A DNA stretch of 64,000 nt from Tanypteryx hageni (taxonomy: Eukaryota > Arthropoda > Insecta > Odonata > Petaluridae). The stretch's first letter is position 1. The number at the start of each line of letters is the position of its first letter. Shown piece by piece: positions 22,435 through 34,499 of the stretch. The notes below the pieces were generated by a model, which was not told where the DNA came from, searched no databases, and was given only the letters and a program-made list of their open reading frames with translations. Location of the stretch: the NCBI GenBank assembly GCA_028673005.1, contig CM054115.1, positions 53,705,738-53,769,737 of the forward strand. Reading direction: 5' to 3'. The position numbers and the translations under genes were made by a program.

Positions 22435-24002
22435 CTAAATCGGCGTAAGCCTAGCATTCATAATGATCTTTTTTTCCACAAATTGTTCCAAATCATCAAC
22501 CGTCTCATACAAACTGTCTCCATCTGTTTGATTTTCTAAAAACCGACGAACACTTTTTAGCATTCCACGGATATCAGCAGCACTTGGCACTGACAACATT
22601 CCGTCATCACAGTCATCTCCACTTTCACTACTATTTTCATTTTCTTTTGTTTCACTTGATTTAACAATGTCCACAATGTCACTGTCTGTTAAAAGTGGTG
22701 TAGTGGCAATATGGTCATCCACTGCTATATAATCATTCAGCGTGATTTCAGTTGTCAATCTCATTACAGACGACACGCGACCGAAGATATCGCACAATTC
22801 ACTTTCAGTAGATGTATTTACCCTAGTTTCCGTAGTCGATTCAATTTCATCCTGTCCAGAAAACCTATCTGCTATTGGCGAAGAGGAAAATACAGCGTGG
22901 CGAAAACAATTTTCGATTGTTTTCGCTGTAACTGACCTCCAAGCGGCATACAACCAATGTAAGGATTGCAAAAGAGCCACGGGCTTAATTTCCTCATTTG
23001 ATTCAATACTAGATAAATATTTCTGGAGTAATAACTTCCGATAGTGGCATTTTAGATTTTTTATAATAATCTGGTCACATGGCTGCAATACGCTTGTTGT
23101 ATTAGGCGGCAGAAAGGTCAGTTTAATTGATTTCAGCTTTTCCACTTCTGGATGAGCAGGGCTGTTGTCGATAATTAAAGCTATTTTGCGCTTCTGGCGT
23201 GAAAAGCGCTTATCCAATGCCCTAACCCAGTCTGTAAAAATGTTTCCCGTCATCCAAGCTTTTTTATTTGCGGTGTATTCCACGGGAAGCTTCTTTACAT
23301 TCTTGAAGCAGCGAGGATTCAGAAATTTACCCACAACAAACATCGGGATTTTTTTCAGAACCGTCTGAATTGCAAGCCACCATTGCCGTAATGCATTCTT
23401 TAGATTTTTTTTCCACCAGAGCACTGCTCATTTTTAAAAGCTAAAGTTTTTTCTGGGAGGCAGCGAAAAAAAATCCCGGTTTCGTCAGCATTAAAAATAT
23501 CCTTAGGCGCAAAGTCTGTTAATAATTTAGGCAAGGTAGAAGTTACCCACTCTGATGTCATATCACGGGAGACGTCACCCAACTCGCCGGAAACAGTCTT
23601 AAAAATTATCCCATTCCTCACCTTGAAACGCTCCAACCATCCAGGACTAGACTTGAATTCAATTTCCAATTCTGATCCTAAAGCGTCAGTCTTGGCCATC
23701 AAAACCGTACCAGAAATTGGAGCATTCTGGCCTCTTGCTTGCTTAAACCAGATGATCAGCGCCGCTTCCAAATCCTTGTGCTTTGCCGTGCGTAGACGCT
23801 TCCGTTCCGGTTCAAACATGCTTCTCTCAAACACAGATGTTATTTTATCACGATTTTTTATAATTGTTGACAAAGTTGAAAAGGGAATTTCGAACTCTTC
23901 GCAGATGTCCGTTTTGGTTCTATCACCGTTATCAACCGCTTGTAGGAGCTGCATTTTCACTTTCAGCGGTATTGCTTTTTGCTTACGCAATTTACCAGCC
24001 AT
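22435..24002 (-). pseudogene. pogo/Tigger transposase, nearly full length, two frameshifts
   Basis: The first frame (23400-24002) starts MAGKLRKQKAIPLKVKMQLL. It contains a psq-type helix-turn-helix (about residues 10-55, DICEEFEIPFSTLSTIIKNR), a CENP-B-type DNA-binding region (about 65-135, SPGWLERFKVRNGI) and the first catalytic Asp (173) in NADETGIFFRCLP. The second frame (22435-23424) carries FVVGKFLNPRCFKNVKKLP, then LIIDNSPAHP (second Asp) and LQPCDQIIIKNLK (third Asp), and ends with an acidic tail (SSESGDDCDDG). The two frames are joined through a short third frame bounded by a run of eight T (23405-23412) and a run of seven T (23349-23355). Each run appears to be one base too long. 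All three catalytic Asp are therefore present and the lesions are homopolymer changes. This is the best-preserved coding sequence in the window. Confidence 0.9.
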
Positions 24003-24459
24003 TTTTATGTGGGTCTTTTATCTTTTATAAAAATATAAAATCACAACTGAAAACGATCCCGAAAAAGAAAGAAGAACTTCGCTCACAGATTCGTTACAAA
24101 TTCGCTAACCGTTCCACACGGAAATTCAGAATCAACGGAATCAACTGAGTAGAACTGTTCTGCGTAGGGGTCTAGAGACGAGAGCAAGGGAGGAGTTGAG
24201 CGTATTGAAAGACGGGAAAAGGGAAGGTACAGTACAGATAACAATCTGCACCTCCAAATCCTTCCTTTCATTTGAAGATGGTAGTTCCTAGAATTTAGTT
24301 TATTGCTGCCAAGGAAATCTCGGAAGCAACCCTTTCAACGGGGGCGCGTGAGTTTCTCTGAGGTCTACTAATGACCATGCCTATTAAAAGAGAGGGGGAA
24401 GGAGGAGGTACAGCTGTGGTTGTGAGATTATTCATACTTCTTTGTTAAGAAACGAGAGG

Positions 24460-24668
24460 GTCGTTTCGTGTTATCCACATAATTTGACGGGGATTTATTT
24501 TCAGGGGACCGAATTTTTTTTCGTGTTAACCGAAATTTCTTGTTAACCATTTCGCGTAAAACGAACTAATATACGTTGAAATGTATAGGCACCGGTAGGG
24601 ACCGAGCCTGTATTTCGTGTTAACCGATATTTCGCGTTATCCGTTTTCGTGTTAAGCGGTTTCCTCTG
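24460..24668. mobile_element. Tigger-like terminal region with subterminal repeats
   Basis: CGTGTTAACCGA, TTGTTAACCAT, CGTGTTAACCGAT, CGCGTTATCCG and CGTGTTAAGCGG recur between 24510 and 24660. The stretch ends GGTTTCCTCTG followed by TA (24669-24670), whose complement TA|CAGAGGAAACCGC resembles a pogo/Tigger end. It may be the 5' terminus of the element whose transposase starts at 24002, but it matches the 22266 terminus poorly. It may instead belong to a second, truncated element. Confidence 0.5.
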
Positions 24669-25191
24669 TAGGTAGAATCATCCTCGTAAAATAAGAGAGA
24701 TAGCCTGTAGGACGGAGAGATACAAAGGCTCATTTTTCCCTAGAACGATAGCTGAGCAGTATAAAACTTGCGATCAAAAGTAACCTCGCGTAGGGGCGTA
24801 AACCCAGACCTAATTTTGGAGTTTTCCCCTTGGTGTTAATGCACCCCCTGCCACACACCCTTGCGGTGGCTTGCAGGGTAAACTGTAGATGTAGATCAAG
24901 ATCACGTTTTAACGGAGTTGCTTGGGAACGGGTTTTCCTTAAAACCGGTATTGGGTAATGTGCTCATAGAATTATACCGAAATTTTCTGAAGAAGTTTCG
25001 ATGCAGTTGAAATTAAAGGGGAAGGGATAGCTCAAGAGATCGATAGAGAAGAAGAAGATGAAGTGAAAGGAGAGATGGAATGAGAGAAAAAGAGTGATCA
25101 AGAGAGCTAGAGCAATGGTCTCGTCCAGGTCCAGCAGACATATGAGACTGCTTGAGGTAACGGCGTTGTCTTATGGGCCGGTAATTGCAGG

Positions 25192-26850
25192 CAGTCCTCA
25201 GTTATCCGACATTATGTGTTCCTCAACTCGTCGGATAACGAAACCCATTTTCCCATACAATTAAATGGAATAATGGAGCTTAGGTTCACAACTAGGACCA
25301 AGTACCATATTTTCACTTAAATAACACAAAATAGCAATCCAAATCACATAATATCTTAAATAAATCATCTATCCAAATTTTGAGGAGTTTTTCCACCTCT
25401 GCATTAAGTCCAGATCGGGTTCTAATAGTGTTTGCCTGCATAAGGGCTGAACACTTAGCCTCATTCAAAATTCGATCCTTGTCTTTGAGAACTGAAATTG
25501 CTGTCGTATGGAGCACCTCCAATGCTCGACCAATTTCAGTATTCGACTAGCCACCATCAGAACGCTTGATTATGTTTAATTTTATTTCTAAAGTAAGAGG
25601 CTTTCTACTACGTTTCTTACCAGAAAAAAAACATCACTATCACCGCACTTTCTTTTATCAGACATGGTTAAGGGGTAATGCAACTTTAAAAACCACAGTA
25701 ATCCCAAAACTAGGGTCACGACATTTACCTTACTAGTGATGTGTCGCTCGCGAAAGAGCTAGTTTAAAGAGCATTTTTAGTTTAACTATAAACATAGTTT
25801 AAAGAAACAGCTCTTTTAAAAAGAATTAGTTCGTCCAATCACTATATCGCGCTGATTAAAATGGCATTGGGAAAGGAAATGACTGGCGAGATGCGCTATA
25901 CAAACTAAATCCTTGGCAAGACGTCACGTCAAAATTAAATAAATTCTCAATAGCCTTAGAATCGATAAAAATGTTGTAATCAATTTTTATTTGCCTTTTT
26001 ACCTTTTCCTTTTGCTTGGCGTTTTTTTTACTTTTTTCATTTCAATCTAGCGGAAACTAGCTTTTTCGAGTAGTTTTAGCGATATCTTGTTGCTGGGATA
26101 TGGAAGCGCTGTATTTCGGATTTGATACATGAATATATTGAGGTGAAGTTAATAAAAATCGTCGGATAACAGTTTGACGTCTTATAAGCGAGTCCGTGGT
26201 TTTAACCATTAGTTAGGCTTATACATTACGCCAATGCAATTTGAAAGGTTTGCAATTTGTAAATTTTGCTTCATATACATTGTTCTTCTATGTAACCTAT
26301 GAGTATTGTCTGAGTAGTCGAATAAGTTGTTTGCAACCTTTTAGCTATTGTTCTTGAGGAGTAAAACAGACGCAAAGCCGTGTGCGTCGCTTCTATCGTG
26401 CTATATACGCATCGCTATTTGCCTGTAATAGTTTAAATATTTCAATAACGTTAATTTTTTGAGCATTAATTCTTCTATTGTTACGATGTTTATTCTAAAA
26501 TTGCGCTTATTTTAATATTTCATAGCAATACATTTTTATACTATAACGTCATAGTTTCCTAAACATATCATGAACATTTAACTCGTCAATAATGTAGAAA
26601 ATACAAGCGACAATTTTAAAAATGAGAATTATAAATCATTATATACATTAAACTATTGAATAAAAAAATTAGAATGAATTTATCGTTATTACTACTATTT
26701 ACAGCCGAGTTTTCCACACAATGCAACGGCCTACCCAGTACGCCACGCGCCCAGTTACGTGAAATTTTTAGACGCGCCCGGTTAAGTGTTAATAATGAAG
26801 CGTCGGATACGCGAAACGTCGGAGAGCGAACCGTCGGATAACGAAGACTG
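25192..26850 (-). mobile_element. Second Tigger-type element, internally deleted
   Basis: The left end CAGTCCTCAGTTATCCGAC and the complement of the right end CAGTCTTCGTTATCCGAC are close inverted repeats. GTCGGATAACG motifs recur beside both ends (25227-25244, 26810-26845) and once inside (about 26161). It contains only an N-terminal transposase fragment (25313-25665). No TA target duplication is visible at these boundaries, so one end could belong to a separate insertion. About 400 bases near 25735-26150 look unrelated and may be a later insertion. Confidence 0.55.
25313..25665 (-). pseudogene. N-terminal fragment of a Tigger transposase
   Basis: It starts MSDKRKCGDSDV. After a frameshift in a run of eight A (25624-25631) it continues GKKRSRKPLTLEIKLNIIKR, an in-frame TAG (25547-25549), then SNTEIGRALEVLHTTAISVL, KDKDRILNEAK, and TIRTRSGLNAEVEKLLKIWI. 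These are the psq helix-turn-helix and the start of the CENP-B-type region of the Tigger family. It then stops, and everything from the second DNA-binding domain onward, including the catalytic domain, is absent. It differs in sequence from the transposase at 22435-24002, so the two elements are distinct lineages. Confidence 0.85.
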
Positions 26851-26917
26851 CTTTTCTAAGCGGAATGACGTCGCGAAAGGATGGGTCGTTTTGCGTTGTG
26901 CGTCCTTTGGGTCTCTC

Positions 26918-26918
<1 letters not shown>

Positions 26919-26946
<28 letters not shown>
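26919..26946. repeat. (GT)n microsatellite
   Basis: A GT run followed by ATGTATGCATGC. Three overlapping open frames run through it and none is a gene. Confidence 0.9.
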
Positions 26947-26948
<2 letters not shown>

Positions 26949-26949
26949 A

Positions 26950-27735
26950 TGCATGCGGCGCAGGATCACCCTCTGCGACGCGTCCGTCGCATGTACACAC
27001 GGGATGTGCCCTTGCATATGCACGCAGACAGTACACGCGTTTTATCCTCGCGTGCGTGCACGTTTTCCTTCGACCCTCCTAGCTTCTTTTGTTTTGTTCC
27101 GTTTCGAAGAAATGGGCGCGAGAAGGTGGGAGGGTTTGTCTGACTCGTCTCGTGACCCTTTGAGGGTTGGGGTGGGGGGAGGTCAGAGAGGTTCGCATCC
27201 CTTCCCTGTAAATTAATACCCGTGACGCGTGTTTTTCGTCATCCTTTCGAAGACGTCCTTTTCCTTCGCGCCCCTTAATGGCTCGCTGAGTTGAATATGG
27301 GACGCGAAAAGCCATCAATAATAAGCGTACGTTTCCCAGACGACAATCCTCGACCTCGCTCCAAGATTTGTCTCTTCGCAATAAACGGAGCGACTACGGT
27401 TTTTTTTCTTTCTCTCTCTCTTCCCCGAGTTTTAATTGCAGTTCGTGCTTGGCATCGGTCATTAATCCTTCCAGTGGGGTTCGATAGTTTGTGTTTTTTA
27501 AAAGATCTTTGCATGCTGATTTATTACTTAAATAGCAGTTATTATTTATGGCTCCTATATAAATATACGTTAAAAAATGTGAAGCTATGTCTACGCATGA
27601 TTCAACTGTCATACAGTAGTAGCACGTTCGGATAATGTCTGTTAATGCACGGTTGAAAGATGGAATGCATTAATTTCAAGAATGAAGTATCGAGTTCACC
27701 TTATGGGTGAAATTTAATTGTCAAATTATTTATCC
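26950..27735. other. Unannotated GC-moderate DNA
   Basis: Overlapping open frames on both strands (26865-27216 plus, 27079-27514 minus) have no recognisable domain and no consistent codon pattern. Confidence 0.45.
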
Positions 27736-27738
27736 AAT

Positions 27739-27875
27739 AGCCATGAAAGTGTCGATAAAATCGGTTAAGCTTTCGGTTACATTGAAGCCATCATCAGTAA
27801 ACGGTGATTCACCACTGATGACGGCTGCTCTGTTGCCGAAATGCTCATCAGGTTTTATCGACATTTTTATGGCTG
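27739..27875. repeat. Imperfect palindromic (foldback) repeat, about 137 bp
   Basis: The left arm AGCCATGAAAGTGTCGATAA and the complement of the right arm AGCCATAAAAATGTCGATAA pair. Inner CATCATCAGT and GATGACGG blocks also pair around AGCTTTCGG and a CCGAAATG partner. Similar palindromes with AAGCTTTCGG and CTTCATCAG blocks are common dispersed repeats in arthropods. Confidence 0.65.
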
Positions 27876-28092
27876 GTATAGAAACTTTTTAAATATTTAT
27901 TAATTCTTTATAATTATTGGTAACGACTTTGTGAAGTACCATCCCCCACGATTTCTAAGATTTATCGAAGTGTTACCGCACAAAAGAACATTTTTTTAAA
28001 TGACTAATCGCTTGGCACCTAATTTAACTTCTGTGATTGAAACATTTGTAGAGGGTGGAGGAGCGAGAGAAGAGTGTGTGTGTATTTTTGGT

Positions 28093-28311
28093 TAATCAAC
28101 CTCTTGGACTATTATAGACATAACTCCTTACTCATCGAACACAATCACAAGGGAGGAGGGAAACCCGGTGCCGGCATTAACCTACTATTAACGAAGAGCA
28201 CCAAGGGGCCAATGCCTTAATGTCCCTTCCGAAGGACGCTGACTTTGCGCAGTCTCCTCAAACCACACAAACAGGGGGCCGGGCGACCTTGGAAAAAATC
28301 CTACTTTCGAG
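28093..28311 (-). mobile_element. SINE copy 2 (head missing) with shared flank
   Basis: GGGAGGAGGGAAACCCGGTG to about 28311 matches the body and tail of the SINE at 6445-6698, but the tRNA-like head is absent. The segment TTAATCAACCTCTTGGACTA at 28093 matches 6131-6150. There, a non-LTR fragment lies between this segment and the SINE; here the two are contiguous. Confidence 0.7.
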
Positions 28312-28319
28312 AGAAGAGA

Positions 28320-31300
28320 TAAGGTAAAAGGAAGTTAGGCGATTAGGTAGGGATGATAAGGAGAAGAATAAGGTGTAATGAAACGAAGATGGCAGATAGA
28401 GGACGGAGGGGGAGAGTTCAGTAGGAAAATAAGTGCTATGACAGGAGAGGGGTAGGTTGATATTAGGGGTGGCATAAGACTGATGAAATTGGAGAGTTGG
28501 GGAAGATAGAGTGGGCCGAGAGATTAGGGACTAAAAAGGATGGATCGAGTAAATGTATAGGTTCGATCAAATCAACCCTCGCTGTGGCTCGCGTGCCACA
28601 TGAGGTTATTTTGATGGTCGCGACACTTCTTAGTCATTATAATTTTTCTTTGCTGTCGGCCATACGTATATACTTATTGTACCAGATTGGAATAAATATA
28701 ACTTGCTTTTGATTAAAAAAAGATTTTGGTTATGCTTTCGTCAAGATAAAAAAATTACTTTGAATTTATTTACCATGTTTTCGAATGAATTATTTTGAGC
28801 AATTTTTTTATATTTACGGCATGTGACAAGAAAACCAACGCTATTTCGGCTCGGTATTTCGTCAGCTCTTTTAATGTCTAGTCATATCAAATTACATGCG
28901 GCTTTTTTGGGTATTAAGGCTCTCCCCTCTTGCTCTCTCTCATGTCTGAAGATTATCGCACGACGCCCTATACGGTTCATCAAGTTTGGTCACCCCTTGC
29001 GTCGATGTGAGAGCGTTGGCAATGATTAGTTGGGCAGTGGATGGTGATCAAGGTGTTGGCCAAGGAAATGATACGAAGAGGATAATAGGGACTTGGGATA
29101 TAAAAGAGAGAGAAGGGCGGGGATAGGCTAAGAGGTGGGATTAGGGACAAGGAGGGGGCTCATGATAAGCTGAAGCCCTTAAAATGCGGTGATTAATACG
29201 GAAGCGTCGACCTCTCGTTCCCGTAGGGGGGGGGTGAAGGGAAGGTAGAGTGGGAGAGAATCCCGATGTCGAAGCGTGCGCGTGTGAGCGAGCGTCGCGA
29301 TGATCACGGAACGAGAGCGTGATGAATGGATTCGACTAGGAGAGATCGGAAATTCTTCCCTCTGTCACACGGTCTGTGCGAGTGGAAAAAATGTTTTGTT
29401 TCGCATGCGAGCTGTAAAAAAATACGCAGCCTCTTCGTCCTTGACTTTTTATTGACTTCGATGGCTTATCACGATGAGTTAAGGCTACGAATGGTATAAA
29501 GCGTTCCGAAATGCGTATTTATTTATCCTAATTCGTCACAAGTGTGCTAAAAGCAAGGTGACGGCAGCTGTTAAAAATGTCATGACAATGTTCGTATAGT
29601 GTAGCACATCGTACAACCTCAATGTTATTAGCATATATAATTTAGGAATAAGTTTTGTATGCGCTTCTACTCGGTTATCTGTATATTTGTGCTCTTGTAT
29701 TAAAATCCCAGAGAATGTCGAATAACTCGAAAACACGTTATCTATATTTTAATCATTCTTTCAGTTTTAAATAGACCGACGCCTAAAGAGGCTTATGGGT
29801 AATCACAGTTTAATATAATGATCCCAGTTTCATTGCAGGACCGTTTAATTCTTCCGTTTGGATAGCATGGGAATTGGTGTGGCGTATTCTTAATGTTTGC
29901 TTTAAAATTAATTAAAATAATAGTACAACCTTGGGACTTGAACCAAAGAACGCCTAAGAGAATGAAAATTCATTTTCCTAACGTCGATTTTAAAAAATCC
30001 GTCGATTTGATGCACAGATTTCTTTTGGACACGAAAATTTTACATATTTTTAAATGAGAAAATCATTCGTCGTCAGGAGACACTCTATTGTTGCTCATTT
30101 AGGAAAATTACGTATATTGCATTGGATTAAATGAAAAACGAGAAATATTTCGCGAATTTACATTCGTGACCACCAATAGTTAGGTTTAACTGATCAAAGT
30201 GTGAATATATAAATGTGGAATTAAGATGCTCCATGTAGAATGTGATTATATTATAATGTTATAATTTCATTTTCAATTGCTATTCTAATAATAATTAATG
30301 CAATCCTTTAATAGAGATCAAAAACGAAAATTAATTTGAAACAAACGTATGTCAACATTTGCTTATATCGTGTCTATCCAATTTAATTCTATTACTTGGA
30401 TTAGTTCAATTGCCTGACTGATCCTGTGATCAAGGTACGTGCGTAATTACATTATGGAATCTTTCCACAAAGTAAAGCCTTTCCAAGTGGAATTTGTTAG
30501 TGGCTTTCTTTGTTGATGACTTTATTATTAACTTCTAAATTTATCATTTCTTCATACAAGTTATTTATAAAAAAGTTTTTTATAAACATTACTTGTTTTG
30601 TCAGATAGTTTCCTAGGCAAGAGGTAAATACATAAGATACCAGCTAAATGTGCATGTCACGGTCCTATAGAGGTTTCCCATCGTACTTCACTCCATCAAG
30701 TATCATATCTTTACTTCCTCCAAATCCGTTATTATATTTGACAGTACATAAAAGACTCAATAACAAGTTTGAATTTTTAATAAATAATTAGTATTTTAAG
30801 GAAATGGAGAGAACTACAGGCAGGATATTGCATTCCTTGACTCACCTGTTCATATAAGAAAACTTCAAATTAATTTCTTATTTTGCAGTCTCAATTTATT
30901 TTTAAATTCATCTTTTTTCCAATAGATTCAAACTTTTCTACACTACTCTTTCAATTTGCCCATGCCTTATTTTCTCTACTTGCCTAATCTTTTTACCCGT
31001 CCCCTGTTTTCTAATGTTTCATCACCTGTAATATTTAATATGCAGGTACAACTTGGTAGGAACAACCTAAATACATTAATAATATTCAGGGAAAATTAAT
31101 TTTTTAAACGACAGTATTAATTAAAATCTAAATCAAGGTTATGCGTAGTATCATCATAATCTTATGGAATACCAATGGAAGCCAATGTCATCACCGTCCA
31201 ATACCAAACTTTTTTTGCTTTCAGTGTTTCTGTAAGATTTAAAAAATAACAACATGATCCAAACAGAACTTATGATGCCTACTTTCCATTTAATCATTTA

Positions 31301-31440
31301 TTTAATACATATATTGGCTTTAATAGCTTTAAAGTCATCGCGGATATGTAGCTCTTTGTGTTCCCAAATTTCATAATTTAGCCTTATAAAACACTACAAA
31401 TACATTCGAACTAAATATTAAATTGATCACGCGTATTTGC
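28320..31440. other. Unannotated DNA
   Basis: GA-rich at 28340-29300, including a run of nine G at 29226-29234, then AT-rich to about 31440. A weak GGCTCGCGTGCCACATG string near 28588 recalls hAT MITE interiors, but no ends were found. Confidence 0.5.
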
Positions 31441-31936
31441 GCGGCGAAAATAACACGTGTACTTATTATATGTCACCCAATCTGTCTCCAACAATAGTTG
31501 TTACTATGGCAACACTCGTAATGAGTGATAAAAACTGCAAAATCGCCAGTATTTACGCGAAATTCTAAGAAATACAATTGTAAAGCAAATTTCTGCGATA
31601 AAAATTAGAATCTTCATACCTTTCCTCAGAGAGTACAGAGCTCGCTCCGATATTAGAATTTTAAGATATTTTAATGTGCAACAGAAAATTACCCTACACG
31701 ATGGATTTCAGATTTCCCTTGTAAATCAAACGGGAAGGATAGTTCCTGGAATCGAACTCGGGACTTCAATCTTCGCAACAAAAACTATCCTCGGGAGCTC
31801 AACCCATGTAGCAAGAGATTTCCACCAAGTTTCATGAAAATCGGTCAATTGGTTCAAAAGTTAATAGGGAGGGACAGACAGACAGACAGAAAACGACGAA
31901 ACTATAAGCCTATTTCCGTTCTGGAAAGTGGGCTAA
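31440..31936 (-). mobile_element. Helentron-like repeat, copy E3 (5' part)
   Basis: Read on the minus strand from 31936 it begins TTAGCCCACTTTCCAG with a hairpin partner GGAAATAGGCTTATAG. (GTCT)n follows, then AACCAATTGACCGATTTTCA TGAAA, a B-box-like GAGTTCGATTCC, AAATCCATCGTG, ATCGGAGCGAG and GTTGCCAT, in the same order as copies at 7.7 and 54.2 kb. Similarity fades before about 31440, so its far end is not defined. Confidence 0.7.
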
Positions 31937-32039
31937 AAATTCGGCGCTCTCATAAACTTCGCCTATCGCTTTATTTATAGTTCGTTCGGTTGATGGAATT
32001 AAACGAGATATTGTTTGGTGAAGCTATGTACGAATTTCG

Positions 32040-33135
32040 ATAGAGCGAGAACCGTTAAGATACTATCGAAGAACTCAGTCAATCTGCCGCGGTCATAAAT
32101 TTTCGCTTTATTACTGAAAAAATATGTTTAATGGAAATTTCGCATCCAAAATAGCGAGTAAAAATAAATCGATCGTGTTTCCCGAGTCTTAATAAATAAC
32201 GAAGAGGCGTTAAAAGGCATTTGAGTTATCGATATTTAGTTTTATACATTTATTGGGAATTATATATTTTTTCCCGGAGTAAATTATTGGTTCATATGTT
32301 TTTAGACGCGTCAACGAAATATTTTTAACGGAAGTTTCGAAGTGACAAAAATATATTTTGACATAACAGATGCGCTACGCTCTCGCATGAAAAAGACCGA
32401 ATAAAAATTTTACAGTTCGAAATATAATTCTAGCTACATTATCCTGTCCCTGGTAAAGGTAAATCATGCAGTTTCATATGGGAATGCTGACATCAAACGT
32501 TATATATGTGACAATTAATCACCGACTATGGTAGCTTACTGTATATTAGATTATTTTCATACGAATTGTTGACAGTATTTACGTTGCCATGTCGCACCTC
32601 CAATAGAAGAGAGACAAGCGCAAGATGGCCATTTTTGAGAAAGAGGTGCCATAAGTATCAAGAATGGCCGATTTTTATTGTGGAAAAATCTCATAAGTGC
32701 AGCAAGAATATTTTTTCACTCTACAGCGCTAGTGTTGTTTTTCCAGTTGTCAACCTCCATAACAGAATAATGACGCAAAAACCAGTTGTGTTGTGATACT
32801 TATAGAGGAAACGAGTGATTTCAGATAAAAACCTGCCATAATGTAAAGATATTAAGTGTTTTTCAGTTCTACTCTCAAAAGAAAAAATACCTAATTGCAA
32901 GTTAGTGCTTTATTCGTTTTAAAGGTGTTTTTCAGTTATAATCTAAAAAGAAAAAAGAACAAATTGCAAGTTAGTGCATTATTTCCTTTAAAAGGTAAGA
33001 TATTTACGTAATTTTATTAGTAATATTTTTAGGCTATGACGCTTTTCTGATTAAAAATTAGTTTATTTATCATTAGAAGCAGACTTATTTTGTGAAAATA
33101 CGAAGTTGTGACACTTTTCTATTGAAACAATGACT
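32040..33135. other. Unannotated AT-rich DNA
   Basis: A local duplication is visible: GTGTTTTTCAGTTCTACTCT near 32859 and GTGTTTTTCAGTTATAATCT near 32926, each followed by AAAAGAAAAAA and CAAGTTAGTGC. The spacing is about 67 bases. No gene is recognised. Confidence 0.5.
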
Positions 33136-33140
33136 TCTTT

Positions 33141-34107
33141 TTAGTGCTTTTTGTCATTGTTGAAAAGCGCTATTGTCTTCGTGATGTCCGTCCGTACGCA
33201 TATATCAGGGAAGAATTGGGTAAACCGATTTCAACCAAATTTGGCAAATATAATACTCACATAAATTAATGACTAAAATGGCATATTTGGACTGGATCGG
33301 CTCAGCAGGGCTTCCATAATTACAAAGTTAAACTATTCGGTATTTATAAATTTGGAAGGAATTGGTTGAACCGATTTCAATGAAATTTTGCATAAAGTAG
33401 GGCATAAACAGGGCTGCCACAATGCAAGAAATAAAAAACTTTCTTTTTACATATATTTGTGTTGAAATAAATTCATCAATTTGAACCAAATTATAATATA
33501 TATAATATATACACACACATAATAGCATAATAGCATATTTATACTGAATCAGCCAAACAGGGGTGCCACAATTACAAATTAAATTCTTTCACTAATTATG
33601 GAGCTGGAAGGAATTGGCAGAACGGATTTCAATTACATTTTGTATATAAGATTAATACAACATACCATAATGAAATCAAGATGTTTAAAGTGGAGCTAAA
33701 GAGCAGGTCTACCACAGTAAAAAGTAAAATAATATTTCTTTTACACGTAATTCTAGAGAACTGACGGCATGGATTTTAACCAAATATTATATATAAAATC
33801 TTTTTATAAATAAATAACAAAATAATTATATTTAAAAATACAGGGCTACCACATTATCAAAGTTAGAATTTGTCATTTTGAAGGCATTGGCTGAATGGAT
33901 TTCAAAGAAATTTCGTTTATAGGGAGAGCATAGAATGAGAAAACGAAATGAACATATTTAAAACGGATCTAAAAGCAAGGTTACTACAATATAAGGAAAG
34001 ATAATTTTCTGATTTCAAAGCAAATATATTAGTATACGATTATACTAGTGCGAATTAGGCGAAAAGCACTTCTGTACCACGGGAAACTCGTGCACATCCC
34101 TACTTGT
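33141..34107 (+). mobile_element. Helentron-like repeat, copy E2, with six internal units
   Basis: It begins TTAGTGCTTTTTGTCATTGT and folds with AAAAGCGCTA. GTCCGTCCGTACG follows, then ACCGATTTCAACCAAATTTG. Landmarks equivalent to GGGCTGCCACAATGC occur at about 33314, 33417, 33566, 33712, 33849 and 33984. The first spacing is shortened to 103 bases by deletion; the others are 135-149. The right end (CACGGGAAACTCGTGCACAT then CCCTACTTG|T) matches the far end of E1 at 17328 in inverted orientation. It is non-coding. Confidence 0.75.
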
Positions 34108-34499
34108 TTAAGTTTAAGCTGCAATTGTGTCACTTTTCTATTGAATAATTATTTATTTATTTCATAATGACGTTTATGCAAATTTATTATAATTGACAGT
34201 TTTTTAAATTAAATGTTCAAATTAAAAGTTAAAAAGCAATATATTTTCAGGATCAAAATTAATTCCCGCACCCACAAAATACTCAATATAGTCTTAAATT
34301 AACAACGGTGTGATGACAGTAATAATGCAAATAAAGAAGAATCTCTTATAACGACTTTGACAGCCGCTGTTCTATTTGAATTGAATTCTTCATTATACAA
34401 TAAACAATCAATGCAGAAACATCCATTGAAAGTGAATTAAATAATAATACCAATCATCTGTTTTAGGAGACTATCAGGTGTCAATTACACTGACATGCA

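Noticed and set aside
24460..24668. Confident right terminus of the Tigger element at 22435-24002
   Set aside because: It has a TA-flanked CAG end, but the sequence does not match the left terminus well, so the pairing is left open.
17441..34000. CRISPR-like regular spacing of repeats
   Set aside because: Units of about 147 bp are homologous along their whole length, with no short repeat plus unique spacer pattern, and the window is eukaryotic.
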